Shown here piece after piece: positions 24,523-34,779 of a stretch of 64,000 bases of DNA (positions are counted from its first letter, which is position 1; the number at the start of each line of letters is the position of its first letter). The notes under the pieces were generated by a model, which was not told the origin of the DNA, did no database searches, and was given only the letters and a program-made list of their open reading frames with translations. Origin of the DNA: an uncultured Christensenellaceae bacterium (GTDB lineage Bacteria > Bacillota > Clostridia > Christensenellales > Borkfalkiaceae). The position numbers and the translations under genes were made by a program. The DNA is taken from positions 1 to 64,000 of the forward strand of contig CAJULO010000001.1 of NCBI GenBank assembly GCA_910586945.1, read 5' to 3'.

Positions 24523-25374
24523 TTGGATATAGGTATGGATACTTTAAATCAAGTGGAAGAGTTTTACAAAAGGTATACAGGAAGGAAAGAAATTTTAGCC
24601 TATAGTGCTTGTAATCAACCAATCTATGCCTTTTATATTGGAAAAGAGGAGGATAATACACCTAAAATTCTTGCACAGTACGGTATGCATGCAAGGGAAT
24701 GGATAACGACACATTTAGCACTTTACCATATTGAAAGAGGCATAAGCGATGGTTATGCAGTCATTGTGCCACTTGTCAATCCGGATGGAGTTGCCTTAGC
24801 GACAAGAGGGCAAACTTTTTTACAGACGCTATCGATGGATAGACAGGCATTTTTATATAAAGCAAATGGTGCAAGTACAGATTTTTCCTTGTGGAAAGCA
24901 AATGCAAATGCTGTGGATATCAATGTAAATTTTGATGCTGATTGGGGAGAAGGGGTAAGTAATATCCGCTATCCTTCTTTTGAAAACTTTATAGGGAATA
25001 GCGTGGCAAGTGAGATAGAGACGCAAGCGCTTGTTGCCTTGACAAAAAAATTTTTGCCAAATATGACATTCAGTTATCATAGTAAAGGAGAAGAGATTTA
25101 TTGGTATTATAAGCAAGAAGGAGATGCCTATAGACAGGCAGAAGTATTTGCAAATTATATAGCAGAGCGCACAGGATATACTGCTAAAAAAATATCTGGA
25201 AGTTGTGGAGGATATAAAGACTGGTGTATTTTAAAGAAAAAACTGCTAGCATTGACCATTGAAGTTGGAAAAAATAGCTGGAAACATCCCATAGGCGTTA
25301 CACATTTACCAGAACTAATTCAAAGAAATGGAAATAGTCTGCAAGATGCAATCAATTTTTATAAAGCACTTTAA
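24523..25374 (+). CDS. M14-family zinc carboxypeptidase
   Basis: 283 residues. Zinc ligands fit the M14 pattern: His56 and Glu59 in HAREW, and His186 in SYHSKGE. The catalytic Glu247 is in LTIEVGK. The closest concept is gamma-D-glutamyl-meso-diaminopimelate peptidase I, which trims peptidoglycan peptides, but here there is no signal peptide or LysM domain, so it may process cytoplasmic recycled muropeptides. The TTG at 24523 has AAAGGA 8 nt upstream; the in-frame ATG at 24535 is a weaker alternative. tadA follows by 8 nt. Confidence 0.82.
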   Translation: MDIGMDTLNQVEEFYKRYTGRKEILAYSACNQPIYAFYIGKEEDNTPKILAQYGMHAREWITTHLALYHIERGISDGYAVIVPLVNPDGVALATRGQTFLQTLSMDRQAFLYKANGASTDFSLWKANANAVDINVNFDADWGEGVSNIRYPSFENFIGNSVASEIETQALVALTKKFLPNMTFSYHSKGEEIYWYYKQEGDAYRQAEVFANYIAERTGYTAKKISGSCGGYKDWCILKKKLLALTIEVGKNSWKHPIGVTHLPELIQRNGNSLQDAINFYKAL

Positions 25375-25382
25375 GGTAAACA

Positions 25383-25850
25383 ATGGATAAAGAATTTTTT
25401 ATGCAGGAAGCATTAAAAGAGGCAAAAAAAGCATATAAGTTAAGGGAAGTTCCAATAGGTGCAGTCATTGTGTATAATAATAAAATTATAGCTAGAGGAC
25501 ATAATCGACGAACAAAAAGCCAAATTGCAACTGGTCATGCCGAAATTTTGGCCATTGAAAAAGCATGTAAAAAGTTGAAAAGTTGGCGATTGCAGGGAGC
25601 ATCTATTTTTGTAACATTAGAACCGTGTCCTATGTGTTTAGGAGCGATTTTAAATGCACGTATAGATTCGCTATATTTTGGTGCATACGAGCAAAAAGGG
25701 CGTACGCTTACCAATTTAATTTTACAGACAAACTTGTTGAATCACACAACTGTAGTAGAGGGTGGAATAGTAATGGAAGAATGTAGTCAATTATTAACAA
25801 CTTTTTTTAAAGAAGTACGAGAGCAAAAAAAATTGTTTAAAAATAATTGA
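25383..25850 (+). CDS. tadA: tRNA-specific adenosine deaminase
   Basis: 155 residues. The zinc deaminase motifs are HAE (His52, Glu54) and PCPMC (Cys82, Cys85). TadA converts A34 to inosine in tRNA-Arg(ACG). The motif ILNARIDSLYFGAYEQKGR agrees with TadA rather than cytidine deaminases. It is linked to the M14 peptidase gene. The window also carries a tRNA-Pro with A34, a possible extra substrate. The length is normal. Confidence 0.93.
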   Translation: MDKEFFMQEALKEAKKAYKLREVPIGAVIVYNNKIIARGHNRRTKSQIATGHAEILAIEKACKKLKSWRLQGASIFVTLEPCPMCLGAILNARIDSLYFGAYEQKGRTLTNLILQTNLLNHTTVVEGGIVMEECSQLLTTFFKEVREQKKLFKNN

Positions 25851-25875
25851 CTTATTGTTTGAAAAACTTTAAAAT
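25847..25875 (+). promoter_or_regulatory. promoter of prs
   Basis: TTGACT (25847-25852), overlapping the tadA stop, a 17-bp spacer and TAAAAT (25870-25875), about 45 nt before the prs start. Confidence 0.55.
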
Positions 25876-25921
25876 ATAGAGGAAAGTTATTTGTAACAAT
25901 TCAATGGGGAGGCGGACACAT

Positions 25922-26875
25922 ATGATAACAAAAGGCAATAGAATTCAACTATATGCAGGGAATTCTAATAGAAAACTTGCAGAAGAGATTGCACAACATT
26001 TAGGAACAACACTTGGTAAGGCTGAAGTAGGTATGTTTAGTGATGGAGAGTGTTGTGTAAATATTGCCGAGACTATCCGTGGTACTGATTTATATATCAT
26101 ACAGTCAACAAATGCACCAGTAAATGATAACTTGATGGAGCTGTTGATTTTAATTGATGCAGCAAAGCGAGCAAGTGCTGCAAGAATCACTGCAGTTATG
26201 CCTTATTTTGGATATGCAAGGCAGGATAGAAAGGCGCGTTCAAGAGACCCTATTACAGCAAAACTTGTTGCAAATTTATTGACAACAGCAGGAGCGGATA
26301 GAATTTTAACGATGGATTTGCATGCATCGCAAATTCAAGGATTTTTTGACATCCCGCTGGACCATTTATTAGGTGGTAATATTTTATATAATTATTTTAA
26401 AACAAAAAACATTATTGACAATAATTTTGTAGTTGTCTCTCCAGATATTGGTTCTGTAACGCGTGCAAGAAATGTAGCTATGAAGCTAAATTGTTCTATG
26501 GCAATTATAGATAAGCGTCGTCCAAAAGCAAATGTTATGGAAGTTATGAATATTATTGGAGATATTCAAGGAAAAACTTGCCTAATGATTGATGATATGA
26601 TTGATACTGCTGGTACAATTACACAAGGAGCAGCTTCTTTAATGGAAAAAGGAGCAAAAGAGGTGTATGCTTGTTGTTCTCATGCTGTGCTTAGTGGCCT
26701 TGCCGTTGAAAGATTAGAACAATCACCAATAAAAGAAGTTGTCGTACTCAATACCATTGATTTACCAAAGGAAAAACAGATTGAAAAAATAAAAGTGTTG
26801 TCCGTAGCTAGTTTATTTGCTGCAGCAATTAAAAATATCTATTTAGATGAACCAATGTCAAAGTTATATGAATAA
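25922..26875 (+). CDS. prs: ribose-phosphate diphosphokinase (PRPP synthetase)
   Basis: 317 residues from the ATG at 25922, 8 nt after GGGGAGG; an upstream in-frame start would put six residues through that site. It makes PRPP from ribose 5-phosphate and ATP for purine, pyrimidine, histidine and NAD synthesis. Key motifs are FSDGE, PYFGYARQDRKARSRDPITAK, the metal-binding MDLHASQIQGFFDIP and the PRPP loop MIDDMIDTAGTI. The order prs-pth-mfd is widespread in Bacillota. Confidence 0.97.
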   Translation: MITKGNRIQLYAGNSNRKLAEEIAQHLGTTLGKAEVGMFSDGECCVNIAETIRGTDLYIIQSTNAPVNDNLMELLILIDAAKRASAARITAVMPYFGYARQDRKARSRDPITAKLVANLLTTAGADRILTMDLHASQIQGFFDIPLDHLLGGNILYNYFKTKNIIDNNFVVVSPDIGSVTRARNVAMKLNCSMAIIDKRRPKANVMEVMNIIGDIQGKTCLMIDDMIDTAGTITQGAASLMEKGAKEVYACCSHAVLSGLAVERLEQSPIKEVVVLNTIDLPKEKQIEKIKVLSVASLFAAAIKNIYLDEPMSKLYE

Positions 26876-26902
26876 AAAATACCGCTATTGTAGCGGTATT
26901 TT
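26876..26902 (+). terminator. terminator after prs
   Basis: AAAATACCGCTA (26876-26887) and TAGCGGTATTTT (26891-26902) pair around TTG, immediately after the prs stop codon. Confidence 0.8.
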
Positions 26903-26928
26903 ACATTAGAAAGGGGCAGAGAAATGAT

Positions 26929-27501
26929 ATGCAAAGTTGTTATTTAATTGTTGGACTAGGCAATCCAGAAGAAAGATATTTTAAAACCTTTCATAATATT
27001 GGTTTTATGGCAATAGATTGTCTAGCGGATAGTTTAAATGCAAAATTTAAAATCAAGACTTGTGATGCAGAAGTTGCTGAACTCTCAATAGCTGGAAATA
27101 AAGTTATTTTAGCAAAGCCACAAACCTATATGAATTTAAGCGGGTTAGCAGTACAACAACTTGTCAGAAAATATAAAGTTGATTTTCAACATTTACTTGT
27201 GCTCTATGACGACTATGACATTGCAAAGGGAAAACTAAAAATTCGGCAAAAGGGTAGTGCTGGCACACATAATGGGATGAAAAGTATTATACAAACACTC
27301 AATAGTAGTGCGTTTAATAGAATTCGTCTAGGTATTTATGATGAAGATATACAAATACCTATCATTAAATATGTTCTATCTAGTATCTCTAAGGAAAATA
27401 TGCCCATCTATCAAGAGGTATGTATGCGTGCGGCAGAAGCTTGTAAATTGTGGTTGCATGCTATGCCAATGGAAAAAGTAATGAATATCTATAATGTATA
27501 A
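26929..27501 (+). CDS. pth: peptidyl-tRNA hydrolase
   Basis: 190 residues. It frees tRNA from dropped-off peptidyl-tRNA. VGLGNPEERY with the catalytic Asn, FHNIGF with the catalytic His, KPQTYMNLSG and the Asp in LYDDYDIAKGK are all conserved, as is the later GSAGTHNGMKSI. An AAAGGGG element lies about 15 nt upstream, a long spacing. mfd starts with GTG 2 nt after the stop. Confidence 0.95.
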   Translation: MQSCYLIVGLGNPEERYFKTFHNIGFMAIDCLADSLNAKFKIKTCDAEVAELSIAGNKVILAKPQTYMNLSGLAVQQLVRKYKVDFQHLLVLYDDYDIAKGKLKIRQKGSAGTHNGMKSIIQTLNSSAFNRIRLGIYDEDIQIPIIKYVLSSISKENMPIYQEVCMRAAEACKLWLHAMPMEKVMNIYNV

Positions 27502-27503
27502 AA

Positions 27504-30500
27504 GTGAATGATATGCAAAAAGAGTTTTTAAATAAAAATAATCTAGGCACAGAATATCTATCTATTTTTGAAGATATACAGGCAGATATGCCTCTTGCAA
27601 TCTATGGACTGTCTTTAACACACAGTGCCATACTTGTTGCGACAGCTTTTGAGAAAAGAAGAGTAGTGATAACGGATACTTTAATTACAGCACAAAGAGT
27701 AAAGAGCGCTATTGAAGGCATTTCAGGAAAAGAGGTTGCACTTTTATTTGCAAAAGATGATACGCTTTTGTATAAAGATGCTATTTCAAAAGATAGACTT
27801 TTTCAACGCATACAAGCGATGTGGCAGATACAACATGGAACAAAAATTATTGTAGCAGATATTGAAAGTTTGCTCCAACTTTTTCCAGTGCGGTTGGAAG
27901 AGCTTATTTTGCAAGTAGGAAAAGAGTTTCCATTAGTAAATCTAACAAAGATATTAGTTGCATTTGGATATAGTAAAGTTACAACAGTGGAAGGAAAAGG
28001 ACAATTTGCAGTGAGAGGGGATATAGTAGATATCTTTCCAATACAAGCAGAAAATCCATGTCGTATTGACTTTTTTGATAATTTAGTGGAAAAAATAAAA
28101 CCATATGACTTAGATTCTGGAGAAAGACTAACTCCAATAGATGAAGTTGCCATTGTAACGGCTACAGACTGTACGATTTTACCGGAAGAAGAAGAGTATA
28201 TTCGCCAGCAAATGCAGCTGTCCGTTAAAAATTATAAAGAGCGCGTAAGTTATGAGCGAGCAACTACAATTGCAAATGACTTTTTAGAAAAGCTAGAACA
28301 TAAACTGCCTTTTGCAGGGCAGTCTTTTGTCATGCCTCTTTTAAAAAATAGTACAAATTTTGCAAACTTTTTAGGAGAAACTAGTTATATTTTATATGAA
28401 GAAAAGAAGATTGAAGCAAAATTACTTGCACTAGAGAAAGAACATAATGAGCGTTGTAAAATGTTGGAGAGCGTGGGGGAAATCTTTCCATTTTCAAAAG
28501 GGCAAATGATGTCCACTAGTGCTTTTTTAGAAAGGTTACAGCAAAAACAAATTATAAGCATGCAACTCTTTTCTGCATTACCAATTTGGCACACACCAAT
28601 CAAGGAATATACTTTACAGTCAACTACAGTTGCAAAATATCAAAATGCTTTTATCAATTTAGTCAATGATTTAAAAGTTTGGAGTAAAACAGGGTACAGA
28701 GTTTTACTCTTTTGTGGCAGTAAAAGTCGGGAACAAAAAATGCAACAATTTTTGTTAGATGAAGGGTTACCTTGTAGTGTTTGTCCGCCTTATTTGGAAC
28801 AGTTAAAAAAAATTGCCGTTACCGCCAGAGAACTAGAGACAGGTATCATTTTACACGAGCAAAAACTTGTATTGCTTGGTACAAATGATATTTATACAAA
28901 GATTGCAAAAGTAAAACGTTTAAAAAGAAAGAGAAACCAACTCTTTCAATCGCCGGAAATTGGGGATTTTGCTGTACATGAAATACATGGGATTGGTAAA
29001 ATAGTCGGCACAAAAGTGATTACAACTACTGATGGGAGTAAAGAGTATATCGCTGTAGAATATAAGAGTGGAGATATGCTCTATGTGCCTGTTGAACAGA
29101 TGGATATTCTCTCAAAATATAGTGGTAGTAGTGCACCAAAATTGAGTAAGTTAGGTGGTGCTGATTTTGAGCGCATTAAAGCAAAAATCAAGGCGTCTAT
29201 AAAGGAGATGGCTTTTGACCTTAAAGCGCTTTATGCCGAGCGTGCCAAAGAAAACGGATTTATTTGTAGCAATCAAAAGGAACAAATGCAACTTTTCGAA
29301 GATGCCTTTCTGTATACGGAGACGGAAGACCAATTGTATGCAATAGCAGAGATAAAGGCAGATATGTGTAGCAATAAGGTAATGGATAGATTGCTGTGTG
29401 GAGATGTAGGATTTGGAAAGACAGAAGTTGCTTTTCGTGCAATATATCTTGCAATTTTAAATGGAAAACAAACGGCATTACTCTGTCCAAATACAGTACT
29501 GAGTCAACAACATTATAACACAGCTTTAGAGCGTTTTGCAGAGTTTGGTGTAAGTATAGCACTATTAAATAGACTAAAAACTCCCATGGAACAACAAAAG
29601 ATTTTACAACATATAAGAGAAGGTAAAATTGATTTAGTTATTGGAACACATAGATTGCTTTCAAAAGATGTACACTTTAAAGATTTGGGACTTTTAGTGT
29701 TAGATGAAGAGCAACGATTTGGTGTAGAACATAAAGAACAGATAAAAGCATTACGTAAAAATATTGATTGTTTGACTATGTCGGCAACACCTATACCGAG
29801 AACTTTACATATGTCATTAAGTGGGATTCGTGATATTTCCACAATTGAAACACCACCAAGTACGCGTATACCTGTACAAACATATGTTGTTGAAGAGACT
29901 GAAAATTTAATACGTGATGCATGTCTACGCGAACTTGCACGCAATGGTCAAGTCTTTATTTTGTATAATAGAGTAGAAAGTATCCAAACATTTGCTACTA
30001 CAGTGCAAAATATTTTACCAGAGGGCAAAATTACTGTTGCACATGGCCAAATGGATAAACAGCAGTTGGAGAATAATATTTTAAATTTTTATAATGGGGA
30101 AAGCAATATTTTAATTTCTACAACAATTATAGAAAATGGTATTGATTTACCAACAGCAAATACAATTATTGTCATTGATGCCGATAAGCTAGGTATTGCA
30201 CAGCTCTACCAGTTGCGGGGAAGAGTAGGCCGTAGCAATATTTTAGCACATGCGTATTTTACATTTAAAGGATATAAGGTATTGACAGAATCTGCACAAA
30301 AACGATTAGATGCAATCTTACAATTTACTGAGCTTGGTTCTGGTTTTAAAATTGCCATGCAAGATTTAGAAATTCGTGGAGCGGGCAATATTATGGGACG
30401 AGAACAACATGGACATATGGATAAAGTCGGGTATGAATTATATGCAAAATTATTAAAGGAAGAACTCAGTGGTGAAGTACAGAGTATTGCTGAATTGGAT

Positions 30501-30923
30501 ATTCGTGCAGAGGCATGTATTCCAGAGCAATATATTGAAGCAACGGCATCAAGACTAGATTGTTATAAACAGATTGCGGAAATTAAGACAATTGAAGATT
30601 ATAAACGGGTATATCGTTCCATTGAAGATATGTATGGAAAAATGCCAAATGAAGTTTTAAATTTATTGATTATTGCCGTTTTAAAATCTTATGCAATGAA
30701 GCTAAATGTACAAAAAATAGTTGTGCATTCTAAAGAGGGACGCTTAGAGTTGCCATCTCTAACCAGTTTGCAGAATAAAACTTTGATGCAACAAATCCAA
30801 AAAAATGCCAATATACAATTGGATATGTCTACAACCCCTGCAATTGTTTTTACCGAACAACAATCTGTCAAAAATAAAATGGTCAGTATGACAAACTTTT
30901 TAAAAAGTGTATTTTCTACATAA
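27504..30923 (+). CDS. mfd: transcription-repair coupling factor
   Basis: 1139 residues, a typical Mfd length. Mfd removes RNA polymerase stalled at lesions and recruits UvrA. The N-terminal UvrB-like region is followed by the RNA polymerase-interacting domain (GDFAVHEIHGIGKIVG...EYIAVEYKSGDMLYVP) and the RecG-like helicase: Walker A LLCGDVGFGKTEV, DEEQRFG, SATPIPRTL, LRGRVGR. The C-terminal TRCF domain is present (LDCYKQIAEI). The start is GTG at 27504; the ATG at 27513 is an alternative. Gene order pth-mfd-foldase is conserved in Clostridia. Confidence 0.97.
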   Translation: MNDMQKEFLNKNNLGTEYLSIFEDIQADMPLAIYGLSLTHSAILVATAFEKRRVVITDTLITAQRVKSAIEGISGKEVALLFAKDDTLLYKDAISKDRLFQRIQAMWQIQHGTKIIVADIESLLQLFPVRLEELILQVGKEFPLVNLTKILVAFGYSKVTTVEGKGQFAVRGDIVDIFPIQAENPCRIDFFDNLVEKIKPYDLDSGERLTPIDEVAIVTATDCTILPEEEEYIRQQMQLSVKNYKERVSYERATTIANDFLEKLEHKLPFAGQSFVMPLLKNSTNFANFLGETSYILYEEKKIEAKLLALEKEHNERCKMLESVGEIFPFSKGQMMSTSAFLERLQQKQIISMQLFSALPIWHTPIKEYTLQSTTVAKYQNAFINLVNDLKVWSKTGYRVLLFCGSKSREQKMQQFLLDEGLPCSVCPPYLEQLKKIAVTARELETGIILHEQKLVLLGTNDIYTKIAKVKRLKRKRNQLFQSPEIGDFAVHEIHGIGKIVGTKVITTTDGSKEYIAVEYKSGDMLYVPVEQMDILSKYSGSSAPKLSKLGGADFERIKAKIKASIKEMAFDLKALYAERAKENGFICSNQKEQMQLFEDAFLYTETEDQLYAIAEIKADMCSNKVMDRLLCGDVGFGKTEVAFRAIYLAILNGKQTALLCPNTVLSQQHYNTALERFAEFGVSIALLNRLKTPMEQQKILQHIREGKIDLVIGTHRLLSKDVHFKDLGLLVLDEEQRFGVEHKEQIKALRKNIDCLTMSATPIPRTLHMSLSGIRDISTIETPPSTRIPVQTYVVEETENLIRDACLRELARNGQVFILYNRVESIQTFATTVQNILPEGKITVAHGQMDKQQLENNILNFYNGESNILISTTIIENGIDLPTANTIIVIDADKLGIAQLYQLRGRVGRSNILAHAYFTFKGYKVLTESAQKRLDAILQFTELGSGFKIAMQDLEIRGAGNIMGREQHGHMDKVGYELYAKLLKEELSGEVQSIAELDIRAEACIPEQYIEATASRLDCYKQIAEIKTIEDYKRVYRSIEDMYGKMPNEVLNLLIIAVLKSYAMKLNVQKIVVHSKEGRLELPSLTSLQNKTLMQQIQKNANIQLDMSTTPAIVFTEQQSVKNKMVSMTNFLKSVFST

Positions 30924-30959
30924 AAATTTAGAAAATTTTAAAGATTAGCATAAAAATTC

Positions 30960-30988
30960 TTGTATTTTTTGAATGAATATGCTATACT
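30960..30988 (+). promoter_or_regulatory. promoter of the foldase lipoprotein gene
   Basis: TTGTAT (30960-30965), a 17-bp spacer and TATACT (30983-30988), 40 nt before the start at 31028. Confidence 0.65.
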
Positions 30989-31027
30989 TATTTGGTATAG
31001 AATTTGAGTAAATTAGGGAGTTATATT

Positions 31028-33253
31028 ATGACTCAAAAAAGATATAAAATTAAAATAATTGCTTTACTCATGCTGATAGTATTTGTAAGTATGTTTTTTG
31101 TTGGCTGTAATTTAATTAGTACAAACAATACGAAAGATATGCAACAGATTGTAGCAGATGTCAACTTGCAAAAAGATGAGCCTGCTTTAAGTAATGCCTT
31201 TAAAACATTACAAGTAAACGATTTTGATAATAGTAGATTAAATGGTATACACTTACAAAATACTACTATTATCAAAAGAGATTTACTCAGTGCATATTTG
31301 TCTTATGGGTATCAACAAGTTGGTTCTATGAGTATGCAAGAAGTATTTCGGACAATTATGACAAACTTAACAAATAGTCGGTTGAATTTACAACTTGCAA
31401 TGTTGTATTATTTATATCAAGAAAACATTACTGTAAATACTGTTGTACTCAATGTTACTGGTGATACTGATTCTACTAATGGGTATACATTAGATAACAA
31501 CAATGCAACAGCAAAAATGCAAAAAAATGCCTTTCAAGAAGAAATTACGCGTGAAAATTTCAACAAACACATCAATATAAATAATGCTGATGCTATGCGC
31601 CAAAATTTAGAGAGATTAGCTGCATCTTATCGCTTCTTTTTAACGGAAAGAGAGGAAAATTATATTCTTAATACTGTAAATACTTCAATAAATACAGCTA
31701 TTGATAGATACGAAAGATTAGAACTCAATTTAGTTGTTGATACAACAGATAAAAGTAGAACAACACCTACGGGAGCAAATCAAACAAATTTATATAACTT
31801 AGCGAAAGATTCTATTGTTGGTATTTATACTGGATATGAAAATGCCACCAATGGTTATACCAAATTACCAGGGAGTACAACTGTAACAAGAACAAGAGCA
31901 TTTACACAATTTTTAAGTAGTCTTGTCAATAATGGGTTGATTGAGCGTGGTGAAAATTATACAGATATTACAAAGTTAAATTATTATTTAATTGAGTGTA
32001 TTACACAATATGAAAGTTTTCTTGCTACAAAATTTTCTGCAACAATTGCAACATTGTCCCCAGATATTGATGCTGGGGTAGAACAAGAATATAACCGATT
32101 GAAAGCTATACAACAATCAATGTCTGATAGTGAGTTTATAACTACAATGGATAGCTTGACAGATACAAGTGCTATTGTAGCGACGCCAAACGGCACATAT
32201 GGATATATGTATAACTTACTTATTCCATTTAATGCAAGTCAAGAAGCGCAATTAAAAGGCTATGAAGATAAGCAGTCTGCAACATATTATAGAGCTAGAA
32301 ATAGTTTAGCACAAGGTATAGTCGCTATTGACCAACGCACTCCATGGATTACAGGTGCAACAAATTATAGTTTTAATGCAGATAATGTAAAAGCAAGTTA
32401 TGTAACAAAAATAGCGACAAATACGACAAACAAAAACTACTTTGTATCATCTAATGCAAATAATACAAGTAATTATCTGTTCTTTAATGAAAATTTTGGA
32501 CAATATGGTAGAGCAGAAGGCTTAACGCGTTATGCAGGTCTATATGCTTATAATGGTATAGTGATTGACAACAATGACGGCACGTTGATAGCACAACCAA
32601 ATGCTGTTCCGATTGAAGATTTTATGAAAAAGGAATTTGAAGGATATTTAAAGTATATCCTTGGAGATAGCAACATCCAAACAACACCTACGCAAGCTTT
32701 TAATTGGGCTAAATCATATACTACACAAAATAACTATAGTTTTTCTATTGTCTATAAAAATAAAGTAACGAATTTAGATCAAAATTATTATTCTGGTATT
32801 GTATCAGGTGGCACAACATTTGGTACAAGCTATAGAGCATTGTCTGCTGTCAATGAACTTGTTTTTGCATATTCAACAGATACAGGTTCTTTAAATAAAC
32901 CTTATGGATATGGAATGAGTACTACAGCTCCTACAGAATATGTGGCAGAATTTGAATATGCTGGTAAAGAATTATTACAACAAGATGAAGGAACATATTT
33001 TGCTGTTGTTACTGATTTTGGTGTGCATATTATGTATCTAGCACGTAAATATACGAATGGAGCAGTTGAAACTTATAATAAAACTGAGGTAGGCAAAGTT
33101 GGCAGTTTTTCAAATTTTTTCTATAATACAACAGTAAATAGTGTTATAGGAACATTTACCTCAAATACGCATAATCAGTATATGGAGCAAATCAATACAA
33201 ATAAAACGATAAAATTATATACAAATAGATATAAAGACTTATATGGGCGTTAA
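31028..33253 (+). CDS. PrsA/SurA-like foldase lipoprotein with degenerate or absent PPIase domain
   Basis: 741 residues from the ATG at 31028, 7 nt after AGGGAG; a TTG at 31004 would lack a ribosome site. The lipoprotein signal ends in FFVGC with Cys at about 27. The segment IIKRDLLSAYLSYGYQQVG, followed by repeated helices, resembles the SurA N-terminal chaperone domain. The C-terminal VVTDFGVHIMYLA resembles the last strand of parvulin domains (xxFGxHII), but no full parvulin core is visible. At about 740 residues it is much longer than PrsA (about 290). Following mfd, where Clostridia often have a PrsA-type gene, supports an extracytoplasmic folding role. Isomerase activity is doubtful. 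Confidence 0.65.
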   Translation: MTQKRYKIKIIALLMLIVFVSMFFVGCNLISTNNTKDMQQIVADVNLQKDEPALSNAFKTLQVNDFDNSRLNGIHLQNTTIIKRDLLSAYLSYGYQQVGSMSMQEVFRTIMTNLTNSRLNLQLAMLYYLYQENITVNTVVLNVTGDTDSTNGYTLDNNNATAKMQKNAFQEEITRENFNKHININNADAMRQNLERLAASYRFFLTEREENYILNTVNTSINTAIDRYERLELNLVVDTTDKSRTTPTGANQTNLYNLAKDSIVGIYTGYENATNGYTKLPGSTTVTRTRAFTQFLSSLVNNGLIERGENYTDITKLNYYLIECITQYESFLATKFSATIATLSPDIDAGVEQEYNRLKAIQQSMSDSEFITTMDSLTDTSAIVATPNGTYGYMYNLLIPFNASQEAQLKGYEDKQSATYYRARNSLAQGIVAIDQRTPWITGATNYSFNADNVKASYVTKIATNTTNKNYFVSSNANNTSNYLFFNENFGQYGRAEGLTRYAGLYAYNGIVIDNNDGTLIAQPNAVPIEDFMKKEFEGYLKYILGDSNIQTTPTQAFNWAKSYTTQNNYSFSIVYKNKVTNLDQNYYSGIVSGGTTFGTSYRALSAVNELVFAYSTDTGSLNKPYGYGMSTTAPTEYVAEFEYAGKELLQQDEGTYFAVVTDFGVHIMYLARKYTNGAVETYNKTEVGKVGSFSNFFYNTTVNSVIGTFTSNTHNQYMEQINTNKTIKLYTNRYKDLYGR

Positions 33254-33255
33254 AT

Positions 33256-33289
33256 AAAAAAAGCTTACCAATTATGGTAAGCTTTTTTT
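33256..33289. terminator. terminator after the foldase gene
   Basis: AAAAAAAGCTTACCA pairs with TGGTAAGCTTTTTTT around ATTA, directly after the stop codon. Confidence 0.85.
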
Positions 33290-33386
33290 ATAGTGGAAGA
33301 GTGGCAAGCAAGGGAGAATTCACATATTGGAGTGGTCAAGACATAGAATGAGTATAAATATTTTATACGCATCAAAAGGTATATAA

Positions 33387-34634
33387 ATGTGTGAATTAAA
33401 AAATAGAAACAATAAAATTTTATCTGTTTGTTGTGGAGGAATAGTCAATCAAGCAATCATAGTGAATATAACAGCACTTATGTATGTAGCATTTATGCAG
33501 TTATATAATTTCAGTTATATACAAATGGCAATGCTAACAGCAGTTGGTTTTTTAGCACAACTTGGTGCAGATATTTTACTACTTGCAATTATAGATAAAA
33601 TTGATAAAAATAAAATGGCAAAACTTTCCTGTATATGTAGTGGAATTGGACTTATTTTTTATGGATGTATACCACTTATTTTTCATGGTATTGGAATTTA
33701 TATTGGTATACTATTTGCAACTATGATATTTGCTTTTTCTGGTGGATTTTTGGAGATAATACTCTCAAGTATAGCAGATAAGATATCGACAACATTCGGT
33801 GGTATTTGTCTATTACATACCGTATATGCATGGTCATTTGCTGGACTAAGCATATTATTTTTAGGTTATTTTTATCTATTTGATTTTGTAAATTGGAATT
33901 ATATTTTGTTTCTGTTGGCAGTAGTGCCTTTTGTAATATTTTTTTTATTAGATACTATAAAAGAAGATAATATAATGTCTACAGTAAAACAAACAGAAGT
34001 GCAGCAAATGGATATTGATTTTGATTCAATGGAAAATATTGTAACAAATAGACAAAAAAATTCCAAATTATATTTGCTTAGTTTTTATGTACTTGCATTT
34101 TTAGCTGTATTTTTTGGGTATGGAGCGGAAATTATTGTGAGTCAATGGGTGTCTATTTATACATCTATCTTATTACAAAATGAACTTTTAAGTATGATAG
34201 GACCAATTTTCTTTGCAATTTGTTTAGGAATTGGCGGTTTACTATATATATCCATTTTACAAAAAAAACAAAAGATACCACTTAGCTTTTTCTTAATCGC
34301 ATGTGTATGTGCAAGTTTATTATTTTTCTTAGCTGGGATAATACCAATAGCATGGCTTGCTCTTCTATGTTTGATAAGTAGTGGATTGTTTGTGGGAATT
34401 CTTTCTCCGTCTGCAATTACCTATGCTTCCAAAAGTAATATCTTTTTAGGAGGGTGGTTATTTGCATTATTAGCAATATCACAAGATTTAAGTGCAACAA
34501 TTTTACCGGCACTCTTTAGCATTGTAGCAACACAATCTATATATCAAGCATTATTTATCTCTGCACCAATACCATTATTTGCTGGTATTCTATTCACAAT
34601 TTTAAAAGCAAGGAAGAAAAATAAAAAATTTTAA
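33387..34634 (+). CDS. major facilitator superfamily transporter
   Basis: 415 residues with about 12 membrane helices split by a polar central loop (about residues 195-230, containing VQQMDIDFDSMEN). The first half contains the loop-2/3 region DKIDKNKMAKLS, as in MFS carriers. No substrate signature is seen. Distant similarity to sugar/fucose-permease-like or drug-efflux MFS members is possible. It is monocistronic, flanked by two terminators, with an AAAGGT element before the ATG. Confidence 0.8.
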   Translation: MCELKNRNNKILSVCCGGIVNQAIIVNITALMYVAFMQLYNFSYIQMAMLTAVGFLAQLGADILLLAIIDKIDKNKMAKLSCICSGIGLIFYGCIPLIFHGIGIYIGILFATMIFAFSGGFLEIILSSIADKISTTFGGICLLHTVYAWSFAGLSILFLGYFYLFDFVNWNYILFLLAVVPFVIFFLLDTIKEDNIMSTVKQTEVQQMDIDFDSMENIVTNRQKNSKLYLLSFYVLAFLAVFFGYGAEIIVSQWVSIYTSILLQNELLSMIGPIFFAICLGIGGLLYISILQKKQKIPLSFFLIACVCASLLFFLAGIIPIAWLALLCLISSGLFVGILSPSAITYASKSNIFLGGWLFALLAISQDLSATILPALFSIVATQSIYQALFISAPIPLFAGILFTILKARKKNKKF

Positions 34635-34636
34635 AA

Positions 34637-34676
34637 GTAAAAAAGACTTCGTTTAATAAAACGAAGTCTTTTTTAC
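34637..34676. terminator. 18-bp inverted repeat terminator
   Basis: Arms 34637-34654 and 34659-34676 (core GACTTCGTTT/AAACGAAGTC) pair exactly around AATA. It is bidirectional in form and separates the convergent MFS and membrane protein genes. Confidence 0.85.
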
Positions 34677-34779
34677 TATATTTTTAGATTTTTGATAAGT
34701 TGTAACTATTGTAGTAATATAAGCATTGCAATAATACTGTTATAATCTGTATTTTATGCTGCTATAATTTTCATATATG

